A stretch of 6,443 nucleotides of DNA from NCBI GenBank assembly GCA_028277325.1, contig JANQGL010000315.1, positions 1-6,443 of the forward strand, written 5' to 3'. The notes below the pieces were generated by a model. That model ran no database searches, was not told where the DNA came from, and worked only from the letters and a program-made list of their open reading frames with translations. This document shows positions 1-5,693 of this stretch, piece by piece. This DNA comes from Magnetospira sp. (GTDB taxonomy: Bacteria; Pseudomonadota; Alphaproteobacteria; Rhodospirillales; Magnetospiraceae). Positions within the stretch are counted from its first letter, which is position 1, and the number at the start of each line of letters is the position of its first letter. The translations under genes and the position numbers were made by a program.

Positions 1-727
1 CGCCCAGCGAGTTGGCGGCGCCGGGGCTGGCCAGGGTGAGGGTGGCGTCGTTGCCCGCCGCGTCGCGGATCGTGCCGCCGTTGAGGGCGAGCGCGGTGGT
101 TCCCGTGTAGTCGAGATCGGCCGATTCGTCGCCCGACTGCACGGTGTAGCTGAAGGTCAGGGTGGTGCCGCCGCTGCCGCTCGCGTAGTCGATGACGCGG
201 TCGGTGGTTCCGGTCTCCAGGGTCAGCTGCGGGGTTCCGGTGACGGTCACCGCCTCGTCGAAGGTCACGGTGACGGAGATCGAATCGCCCGGCTTGTAGG
301 TGCCGTTGGCGGTCGAGGACGAGACCGAGCTCACGGTCGGGGCCACGCCGTCGATCACGATCGCCTTGTTGGCGCCCAGCGAGTTGGCGGCGCCGGGGCT
401 GGCCAGGGTGAGGGTGGCGTCGTTGTTCGCCGAATCCTTGATGGTGCCGCCGTTCAGCGCCAGCGCGCCGGTCCCGGTGTAGTCGAGGTCGGCCGATTCG
501 TCGCCCGACTGCACGGTGTAGCTGAAGGTCAGGGTGGCGGAGCCCGAGCCGCTGGCATAGGTCGCGGTGCGGTCGGTGGTGCCGGTCTCCAGGGTCAGGG
601 TGGGGGTGCCGCCGGTGGTGTCGACGGTCACCGTCTCGTCGAAGGTCACGGTGACGGCGATCGTGTCGCCCGCCTTGTAGGTGCCGTCGCCGGTCGACGA
701 CGAGACCGAACTCACGGTCGGGCCCAC
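1..727 (-). repeat. Tandem Ig-like domain repeat, 127 residues (381 bases), two copies seen, second one cut by the edge
   Basis: Copy 1 occupies 347-727 (residues 616-742) and copy 2 occupies 1-346 (residue 743 onward, incomplete). Both begin with PTVSSVSSST and share GTYK(A/P)GD, LTLETGTTDR, FSYTVQSGDESADLDY, LALNGGTI and LTLASPGAANSLG. The copies are closely related at DNA level: 1-53 is identical to 373-425, and 117-165 is identical to 489-537. Copy 1 carries three extra residues (VDTTGGTP against VTGTP), which accounts for the offset changing from 381 to 372 bases. This domain type commonly forms long arrays in bacterial surface proteins, so more copies are likely beyond the left edge. 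Confidence 0.92.
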
Positions 728-2572
728 GTCGTCGGTCACGTTGACCGTCACCGTGACGTCCGAGTTGGTGACCCCGTCCGAGGCGCGGACTCCCAGGCTG
801 TAGCCGGGGGTCGCGCTGGCGTCGAGCTGCGAGGTGTCGTTGACGGTGATCTGGCCGGTGGTCGCGTTGATGGCGAAGGCGTTGCCGGTGTTGCCGGACT
901 GGATGGAGAAGGTGACCGAATCGTCGTCGCCGGTATTGGCGACCGTCCCCACGGCGGAGCTGTTGGCCGCCGACTCGTTGACCCCGAAGCTCTGTCCGCC
1001 GGTCAGCGCGGGGGCCTGGTTGGTCACCGTGACGGTGACGTCGGTGGTCACCGTGCCGCCGCCGTCGTCGGCCTGGATGGTCAGGGTGTAGGAGCCGGTG
1101 GTCTCGAAATCCAGGTCGCCGGAATCGTTGACGGTCACCGTGCCCTGGGAGGAGTCGATGGCGAACGCCAGGTTGCCGTCGCCGTCCCCGTTCAGGTTGC
1201 CGGCGGTGATCGAGTAGGTGATCCCGCTGTCGGCCGCGCCGCCGTCGCCGTCGTTGGCCTCGATGTCGCCGTCGGCCAGCACGGTCGTGCCGTTGGCGGC
1301 GGTCTCGGAGACGCTGCCGTCGTTCTCGGTGGTGAACACCGGATCGTTGGACGGGGCCTTGAGGTCGGTCAGGGTCAGGCTCTGGATCGCGATGGCGCCG
1401 ATGCCGAAACTGCCCTCGGAATTCGTCACCTGGTCGATGGAAAACTTGATCTTGGTGACGTCGTTGAAGCCGGAGAAGTTGGCTGAGTAGCTACTGAGGT
1501 CCTGGAATCCGCCATCGGTCAGGGAGATACTAGACGTCTGCCCGGTGGAGACGGTGCCGCCACCGGCCAGATATCCCGTCACGGTGATCTTCGACGTGCT
1601 ATCGTCGTAGTTGCCAAGGATTTTGATGTCGGAGACATCGAAGGATCCCAATGTCGTGCCGTTCGCCTTGATGATAAGGGCGCCGGAGGTCTGCTTGTTG
1701 CCGAAGTCCTCGATGTAGAGGGCACTGCCTGTCCCCTTCGAGTTCGTACTGTACAACTCGAAGGTCCCCGATGACTCCTTGACCAGAAACATCGCCGTTC
1801 CGCCGTAATTCGGGCCAGAGGCGACGTAGCCGGTGTCGGACCCGGGAAGAGTCCCTTCGGCTGCGGTCCCCGGAGCATACGTGCCCAGGGTGTGCTGCCA
1901 CGTCGCGGCCAACGATCCCTCCGACGTCGGCGCGGTGGCCCACGGCGTCACCGTCACCACACCGGCCGTCACCTCCAGGTCCCAGTCGCCGCCGAGATCG
2001 GCATGGCCGGTGGCGTCGTCGGACGCCGCCACGTCGGCTCCGGTGCGGATCGCCAGTCGGGCCAGGAAGTCCCGGCCGGCCTCGCCCGCGCCCACGTCAC
2101 AGCCGTACAGCAGCAGGTCGCCGTCCTCGGACAGGCTCGCCGAGATCACGGTCAGGAGGTCCGCGTTGTCGGCCAGGGTCTCGGACGACAGCACGGCGCC
2201 GCCGAGTTCAAACCTGCCCTCGTCGCCGTGCGACAGGATGTGCAGGGCGTCGATCCCGGTTCGGGTGTCGAGGGCCGAAATCACCGCGCCGTATCCGTCG
2301 TCGTCGCCGGAGACGACGATCACCTCCAGGCCCGCCGCCCCGGCCGCCTCGGCCAGGGTGTCGTGCCCCTCGACCGAGTCGTCGACGATCGCCACCTCGG
2401 TGCGGGCGCTGGGCGTCTGTTCGGCCGCGGAGTCGGCCGTGGCCGCGTCGGCCGCCGTCGCCGCCGCCGCGCCGTCGAACATCAGGCGGGGTTCGAGGGC
2501 CAGGACGAGAGGCGCGCGCGCGGCGGCGTGCGGGCGCCGGGCGCGCGACCAGGGGGAGTCGATGATGCCCAT
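1..2572 (-). CDS. Giant LEPR-motif/DUF4347 cadherin-like and Ig-like repeat protein, N-terminal 857 residues (C-terminus outside window)
   Basis: The reading frame is open from an ATG at 2572 to the left edge with no stop, giving 857 residues of a longer protein. Seen, in order: a basic start without a classical signal peptide; LALEPRLMFDGA near residues 24-35, the LEPR-type motif found at the N-terminus of huge type I secretion substrates; a DUF4347 domain (about 58-205) with HILSHG (His115), LLLYGCDVG (Cys158) and GGDWDLE; a beta-rich stretch (about 231-405); two cadherin-like domains (about 409-520 and 521-615), the first with an acidic NGDGDGN loop suggesting calcium binding; then 127-residue Ig-like repeats from about 616. 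Known of the family: such proteins are adhesins or surface proteins exported by an ABC/HlyD/TolC system through a C-terminal signal, which would lie off the left side. The start is supported by GGAAAGGA 10 bases upstream. It is translated after the sulfotransferase, 17 bases away. The binding target is unknown. Confidence 0.9.
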   Translation of the reverse strand, partial: MGIIDSPWSRARRPHAAARAPLVLALEPRLMFDGAAAATAADAATADSAAEQTPSARTEVAIVDDSVEGHDTLAEAAGAAGLEVIVVSGDDDGYGAVISALDTRTGIDALHILSHGDEGRFELGGAVLSSETLADNADLLTVISASLSEDGDLLLYGCDVGAGEAGRDFLARLAIRTGADVAASDDATGHADLGGDWDLEVTAGVVTVTPWATAPTSEGSLAATWQHTLGTYAPGTAAEGTLPGSDTGYVASGPNYGGTAMFLVKESSGTFELYSTNSKGTGSALYIEDFGNKQTSGALIIKANGTTLGSFDVSDIKILGNYDDSTSKITVTGYLAGGGTVSTGQTSSISLTDGGFQDLSSYSANFSGFNDVTKIKFSIDQVTNSEGSFGIGAIAIQSLTLTDLKAPSNDPVFTTENDGSVSETAANGTTVLADGDIEANDGDGGAADSGITYSITAGNLNGDGDGNLAFAIDSSQGTVTVNDSGDLDFETTGSYTLTIQADDGGGTVTTDVTVTVTNQAPALTGGQSFGVNESAANSSAVGTVANTGDDDSVTFSIQSGNTGNAFAINATTGQITVNDTSQLDASATPGYSLGVRASDGVTNSDVTVTVNVTDDVGPTVSSVSSSTGDGTYKAGDTIAVTVTFDETVTVDTTGGTPTLTLETGTTDRTATYASGSGSATLTFSYTVQSGDESADLDYTGTGALALNGGTIKDSANNDATLTLASPGAANSLGANKAIVIDGVAPTVSSVSSSTANGTYKPGDSISVTVTFDEAVTVTGTPQLTLETGTTDRVIDYASGSGGTTLTFSYTVQSGDESADLDYTGTTALALNGGTIRDAAGNDATLTLASPGAANSLG

Positions 2573-2582
2573 GGCGGGACGA

Positions 2583-2590
2583 TCCTTTCC
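2583..2590 (-). promoter_or_regulatory. Ribosome binding site of the giant protein, touching the sulfotransferase stop codon
   Basis: Read on the minus strand, the sequence is TAGGAAAGGA followed by 10 bases and then ATG at 2572. The TAG is the stop of the sulfotransferase, and GGAAAGGA is a good Shine-Dalgarno match. It fixes the start of the giant gene and indicates translation from one message with the gene upstream. Confidence 0.75.
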
Positions 2591-3465
2591 TAACCGGCCT
2601 GGCGCGTCACCGGCCGCAGCGGCGCGTCGTCCCGATGGGCGGCGATCACGTTGGCGCGGCTTCCGGTGACGTCGTGCCAGAAGTTCATGTCCTTGAACTT
2701 GTTGAACAGGTCCGGTGGGAGCACGCTGCGCCGTTCCTCGAAGGACACCCGGGGGCGCACCCGGTGCAGTCCCTTGAGCCCCAGGGCCGCGTCGAAGGCC
2801 GGGGCGTCGAAGGCCACGTTCTCGAAGTCGTGGCCGTCGTGCCAGGGTTCGTCGAGGAACCCGTAGATCAGCCGCAGCACCTGGTCCGGGGCCCGGCAGA
2901 GGTATTCGTAGTCGACCGCCAGCAGGCTCTCCGCCTGCTCGCCGTAAAAGGCCTCCTTGAGCGCCGCCCAGGAATAGCCGACCAGCCGGTTCGGCTGGGT
3001 CAGCGCCTCGACCCGCGTGTAGACGGTGGCGCCGTCGCGGTCGTTGGCGAACAGGCGGGTGGTCTCGTAGGGATCGCGGCGGATCAGGCGTTCCAGGCTG
3101 TCCAGGATCCACGGCACGTCGCGCACGCAGGCGATCACCTTCGCGTCCGGGAACAGGTCGCGGATCAGCGGCAGCTTGGCGCACCAGCCCCGGTTGGTGT
3201 CGAACACCACCGGGCGGGCGGTGACGCCGTCGTAATAGGATTCCGCGAGGGCCCGCAGGATGCGCGGTTTCTGCGCCGCGTCCATGAGCAGGGACGCTTC
3301 GCTGCCGGCCCCCATGATCTGCAGGTTGGCGGACAGCAGCGGGTAAAGGCCGCTGGACATGGAGGCGTGGAAGCGGGGGTTCTGGCGCAGCAGTGCCGCG
3401 AGCAGGGTGGAACCGGACCGCGGCAGGCCGGAGATGAAGTGCCGTTTGATGCTGGTCTCCGTCAC
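2590..3465 (-). CDS. PAPS-dependent sulfotransferase family protein
   Basis: The product is about 291 residues, a usual length for cytoplasmic bacterial sulfotransferases (Sulfotransfer_3-like). These transfer sulfate from PAPS to a hydroxyl or amine of a carbohydrate, lipid or peptide. Seen: the N-terminal phosphosulfate-binding loop ISGLPRSGSTLL (residues 11-22); VVFDTNRGW (86-94); and the 3'-phosphate-binding region VIACVRDVPWILDSLERL (110-127) with the expected Arg115 and Ser123. There is no signal peptide or membrane segment. I chose GTG at 3465 because GAGAG lies 9 bases upstream and the P-loop then begins at residue 10, as usual. The frame stays open to another GTG at 3537, but that start lacks a ribosome site and would add a basic, non-conserved tail. 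The gene is followed after 17 bases by the giant surface protein, suggesting that the substrate is a surface molecule or that protein itself; this is inference. The acceptor cannot be read from the sequence. Confidence 0.9.
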   Translation of the reverse strand: MTETSIKRHFISGLPRSGSTLLAALLRQNPRFHASMSSGLYPLLSANLQIMGAGSEASLLMDAAQKPRILRALAESYYDGVTARPVVFDTNRGWCAKLPLIRDLFPDAKVIACVRDVPWILDSLERLIRRDPYETTRLFANDRDGATVYTRVEALTQPNRLVGYSWAALKEAFYGEQAESLLAVDYEYLCRAPDQVLRLIYGFLDEPWHDGHDFENVAFDAPAFDAALGLKGLHRVRPRVSFEERRSVLPPDLFNKFKDMNFWHDVTGSRANVIAAHRDDAPLRPVTRQAG

Positions 3466-3527
3466 GCGGCGGCACTCTCTTTGGTCGTTTCGGCTTTGGC
3501 GCGCAGGGCGCGTCCGTTTACTTTGTA

Positions 3528-3556
3528 TTGTTAGCACATTTTATGCCGAACGTCAC
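3528..3556 (-). promoter_or_regulatory. Possible promoter of the sulfotransferase/giant protein operon
   Basis: On the minus strand GTGACG (3556-3551, 4 of 6 to the -35 consensus) is followed after 17 bases by TAACAA (3533-3528), which is preceded by TGC as in an extended -10. The -10 match itself is only moderate (3 of 6). The site lies in the only AT-rich patch between the two genes and would give a leader of roughly 55 bases before the GTG at 3465. It also argues against the upstream GTG at 3537 as the translation start. Confidence 0.35.
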
Positions 3557-3560
3557 GAGG

Positions 3561-3589
3561 ACGGGCGTCCCGGTCGTCGGAACGCCCGT
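3561..3589 (-). terminator. Hairpin after the tail-collar gene, possible terminator
   Basis: ACGGGCGT (3561-3568) and ACGCCCGT (3582-3589) form a perfect 8-bp GC-rich stem with a 13-base loop, 16 bases past the stop codon of the tail-collar gene. There is no T-run after it in either direction, so it is not a classical intrinsic terminator. Its place between two same-strand genes makes it a plausible transcription barrier or mRNA 3'-end stabiliser. Confidence 0.5.
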
Positions 3590-3605
3590 CGATCGAGAGC
3601 CGGTT

Positions 3606-4346
3606 TCAGCTTCGGGGCGGGAAAATCCCATTGGTCGAGATGCAGAACCGCATGCCCAGTTGCGGCGGGACGGTCGGGATGGGCTGCGAGCCGCCGGTGT
3701 TGCCGACCGTCACCTGGGCGCCGGTGCCGAGGGCGGAGGCGTCCACCTGCACCGACACGCCGTCGACCTTGGCCGCGTTGCCGCCGGGGGTGCCGCTGGA
3801 ATAGGGGCCGTCCGAGGCCCGGCCGCCGACTCCGCCCAGGTGATAGGTGGTGGAGGCGGCCGGCGATGCCGTGCCGCTGCCGGTCTGCGCGGCGCCGGGC
3901 ACCACGCTGACCGATCCGGTGCCGGGGAGGGTCGCGGAGGAGGGGATGGTCACCGTGGCGGCGTGGGAGTGGCTGGCCAGCATCGCCACGGTCTGGACCA
4001 CGTCTTCGAAGCCGCGCCTTTCCCCTTGTATGACGTTGCTGAGCCCGGCTCCGCGGCCGAGGCCGACCGGCGTGCGGCCGCGCAGGTCGGGCAGCCCGAA
4101 GGTCGTCCGCCCGTCGCCGCCGTAGTTGGTCCCGATCAGGGAGAACAGGGCGGTGTTGGAGGAAATGGCCAGCAACTGGCCGTTCGCCTCGGCGTAGCCG
4201 CGCGGGCAGAAGGTGGCGGCGGTCATGCAGACCATGCCGGTGTAGGAATCCGGCCCGCAGGCCGAGGCGGAATGGGACGGAATGCCGGATGCCGCGGCGC
4301 AGGCGGCGGCGAGAACGGCCAGTTTCGCGGTACGGAAGGTGGACAT
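3606..4346 (-). CDS. Exported phage tail-collar / microcystin-dependent (Mdp) family protein
   Basis: The product is 246 residues. Residues 1-29 look like a Sec signal peptide: basic start, hydrophobic AKLAVLAAACAAA, then SHSASA before Cys30, a good AxA cleavage site. The mature part starts with a tail-collar domain: FCPRGYAEANGQLLAISSN (about 46-64), ALFSLIGTNYGGDGRTTFGLPDLRGR (66-91), then a Ser/Thr/Gly/Ala-rich middle. It ends in PPQLGMRFCISTNGIFPPRS, the typical end of Mdp proteins (CIALQGIFPSRN-like). Four cysteines remain in the mature chain (30, 40, 47, 235), enough for two disulfides. Tail-collar domains are known from phage tail fibres and bacterial Mdp proteins, where the molecular role is poorly known. 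No other phage genes are nearby, so this is not a prophage remnant. The start ATG at 4346 is preceded by AAGGGAGA with GGGAG 9 bases away; an in-frame start at 4397 would put 17 basic residues ahead of the signal peptide. A lipoprotein reading of Cys30 is less likely because Ala, not Leu, is at -3. Confidence 0.88.
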   Translation of the reverse strand: MSTFRTAKLAVLAAACAAASGIPSHSASACGPDSYTGMVCMTAATFCPRGYAEANGQLLAISSNTALFSLIGTNYGGDGRTTFGLPDLRGRTPVGLGRGAGLSNVIQGERRGFEDVVQTVAMLASHSHAATVTIPSSATLPGTGSVSVVPGAAQTGSGTASPAASTTYHLGGVGGRASDGPYSSGTPGGNAAKVDGVSVQVDASALGTGAQVTVGNTGGSQPIPTVPPQLGMRFCISTNGIFPPRS

Positions 4347-4450
4347 GGCGAGGGTCTCCCTTGCGGTGGTTCGAAATCGGCCGCCAACCCGCCGCACGGC
4401 GGAAGGATCGGGTACGCCGTTGGCGATTCAGGAATGTGGTCGGCGCCGAT

Positions 4451-4520
4451 GGGTTAAAAAATATCATACGGATCACTATTGGTGGAAAAAATAAAAGAAA
4501 ACTTGAAAACACAAAATTCG
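4451..4520. other. AT-rich island within the 375-base intergenic gap 4347-4721
   Basis: Only 20 of these 70 bases are G or C, in a genome otherwise near 70% or above. On the minus strand the segment reads as T-rich runs ending in a -10-like TATGAT. The rest of the gap, 4347-4450 and 4521-4721, has ordinary high GC. It holds the ribosome sites of both flanking genes, a GC-rich inverted repeat at 4561-4582 and a second -10-like TATGAT at 4619-4624 on the plus strand. I see no convincing small gene, tRNA or structured RNA in the gap. Confidence 0.7.
4463..4468 (-). promoter_or_regulatory. Likely -10 element of the tail-collar gene
   Basis: On the minus strand this is TATGAT (5 of 6 to TATAAT), followed by a run of T. 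The expected -35 position, 17 bases upstream, is only a T-run (TTTTTT), so the promoter would depend on an activator, an UP-like AT tract or an alternative sigma factor. The leader to the ATG at 4346 would be about 110 bases. Confidence 0.4.
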
Positions 4521-4560
4521 TGCCCGTTTGAGCCTTCGCCGGTCGTGATTCGGCGCCGGA

Positions 4561-4582
4561 CCGCGCGCGGTTCGACGCGCGG
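4561..4582. other. GC-rich inverted repeat between the divergent genes
   Basis: CCGCGCG (4561-4567) and CGCGCGG (4576-4582) can pair as a 7-bp stem around an 8-base loop. It lies upstream of both the lipid kinase (plus) and the tail-collar gene (minus). It could be an operator-like palindrome or a chance product of the GC-rich background. Confidence 0.25.
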
Positions 4583-4618
4583 AGTGCATTTTGGAGTCGA
4601 TTCGGGAAATGCGTGCCG

Positions 4619-4624
4619 TATGAT
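4619..4624 (+). promoter_or_regulatory. Weak -10-like element upstream of the lipid kinase
   Basis: TATGAT on the plus strand matches 5 of 6 of the -10 consensus and lies about 98 bases before the chosen GTG start. No good -35 hexamer is seen 16-18 bases upstream, so this is a tentative call. Confidence 0.25.
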
Positions 4625-4706
4625 TTCGCGGCGCGTCGAGCGACGGGCCGCCGCATGCCGCGATGGAGCCAGGGGATCGCGCGCCACGGCGCGGCGCATG
4701 AAGACC

Positions 4707-4714
4707 AGGGAGGG
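4707..4714 (+). promoter_or_regulatory. Strong ribosome binding site that fixes the lipid kinase start
   Basis: AGGGAGGG is followed by a 7-base spacer and GTG at 4722. The competing in-frame ATG at 4698 lies upstream of this site and has only GCGGCGC before it, so GTG is preferred. Confidence 0.75.
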
Positions 4715-4721
4715 ATACGTC

Positions 4722-5693
4722 GTGCACCAGGAGGCGCCCGAGTCCGCGCCGGCCGCCGGTCCGCCGCGCATTCTCATCATCCACAACGTGGCCGCCAGCC
4801 GGCCGCGGTCCGGGCGGTTTCGCGACGTTCTGGCGCGCCTGGACGCGGCGCCCTGCACGGTGACGATCCGCGAGATGACCGGTGCCGGCGACGCCCTCCG
4901 GCTGGCCCGGGCGGCGACCCCGGCCGACTTCGACCTGATCGCGGTGGCCGGCGGCGACGGCACCCTGAACGACGCCATCAACGGCGTCGGCCCCGAGTCG
5001 CCGCCGCTCGGCGTGATCCCGCTCGGGACCGCCAACGTGCTGGCGCATGAGACCGGGCTCGGCGTCGATCCGCCGCGGATCGTGTCCGGACTGCTCTCGG
5101 GGCATCGGCAGCCGGTGGTCCCCGGCGTGGTCAACGGACGCCGGTTCATGATGATGGCCGGCGTCGGCTTCGACGCCCACGTGGTCGGCGGCGTGAGGCG
5201 GCCGGTCAAGCGCAAGCTCGGCAAGGCGGCCTACATGCTGGAGGCGGCGCGCCAGCTGGCGATCAATCCCTGCCCGCACCTGGATGCGCGGATCGACGGC
5301 CAGCCGGTGGCGGCGGCGACCCTGGTCGCCTCGCGCGGGCGGCTCTACGGCGGCCGCTTCCTGCTGGCGCCGAACGCCGACTTGCGGGCGCCGCAGTTGA
5401 GCGTGACCCTGTTCCCGCGTCGCGGCCGGCTGGCCATGGCCGGCTACTCGGCCGCCCTGCCGCTGGGGCTCCTGAACCGCATGAACCTGGTTCGGAACGT
5501 GACGGCGCGGCGGATCGAGGTGACCGGCCCTGTCGGCGATCCGGTGCAGGGCGACGGCGACGTGATCGCCCGCCTGCCGGCCACCATCGGCCTTGCCGAG
5601 CATCCCGTGGTCCTGGCGGTGCCGCCCCGCGCGAGTCAGCCACCCCCTGGGGTGGCCGGGTCGCCCGCCGGCCGGTGGGCCAACCCCAGGTAG
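4722..5693 (+). CDS. Diacylglycerol/sphingosine kinase family lipid kinase (DAGK catalytic domain, YegS/DagK-like)
   Basis: The product is 323 residues, typical of soluble bacterial lipid kinases that use ATP to phosphorylate diacylglycerol or a related lipid at the inner membrane. Seen: beta strand ILIIHN (17-22); the nucleotide-binding motif AVAGGDGTLNDAINGV (74-89); IPLGTANVLAHETGL (99-113), the family's GTAN motif; MMAGVGFDAHVV (144-155); and a C-terminal beta domain with RLYGGRFLLAPNADL (207-221) and GDPVQGDGDVIARLPA (272-287), matching the family's VQ-DGE segment. The start is GTG, set by AGGGAGGG 7 bases upstream. One oddity is that the usual NPxAG/NPxSG after the first strand reads HNVAAS, without the proline and glycine. 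The last roughly 20 residues (Pro/Gly-rich) extend past the family core and are encoded in the overlap with the convergent transporter gene. The lipid substrate cannot be told from sequence. Confidence 0.9.
   Translation: MHQEAPESAPAAGPPRILIIHNVAASRPRSGRFRDVLARLDAAPCTVTIREMTGAGDALRLARAATPADFDLIAVAGGDGTLNDAINGVGPESPPLGVIPLGTANVLAHETGLGVDPPRIVSGLLSGHRQPVVPGVVNGRRFMMMAGVGFDAHVVGGVRRPVKRKLGKAAYMLEAARQLAINPCPHLDARIDGQPVAAATLVASRGRLYGGRFLLAPNADLRAPQLSVTLFPRRGRLAMAGYSAALPLGLLNRMNLVRNVTARRIEVTGPVGDPVQGDGDVIARLPATIGLAEHPVVLAVPPRASQPPPGVAGSPAGRWANPR

Noticed and set aside
1..727. CRISPR-like or noncoding tandem repeat array
   Set aside because: The repeats have a 381-base period, are in frame and encode an Ig-like domain; there is no spacer structure.
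1833..2669. Long plus-strand open frames opposite the DUF4347 region, up to 278 codons
   Set aside because: They are products of GC-rich codon bias on the opposite strand. The translations are low-complexity Arg/Ala/Ser/Pro-rich with no domain, while the minus frame has clear LEPR, DUF4347 and cadherin-like content.
2635..3534. 299-codon plus-strand frame opposite the sulfotransferase
   Set aside because: The minus frame carries the PAPS-binding motifs. The plus translation is Val/Gly/Gln/His-rich without motifs, and no ribosome site decides for it.
3606..4346. Prophage or tailocin remnant suggested by the tail-collar domain
   Set aside because: No other phage gene, integrase or attachment site is visible, and the protein has its own signal peptide, which phage tail proteins lack.
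4590..4616. Inverted repeat GCATTT...AAATGC as a possible operator
   Set aside because: It is only 6 bp per arm with a 15-base gap and no support from position or a known regulator, so chance is the simpler explanation.
3553..4656. 367-codon minus-strand frame and 309-codon plus-strand frame over the tail-collar gene
   Set aside because: Both are Arg/Gly/Ala/Pro-rich shadows. The frame at 3606-4346 has a signal peptide, a tail-collar domain and the family's C-terminal motif.
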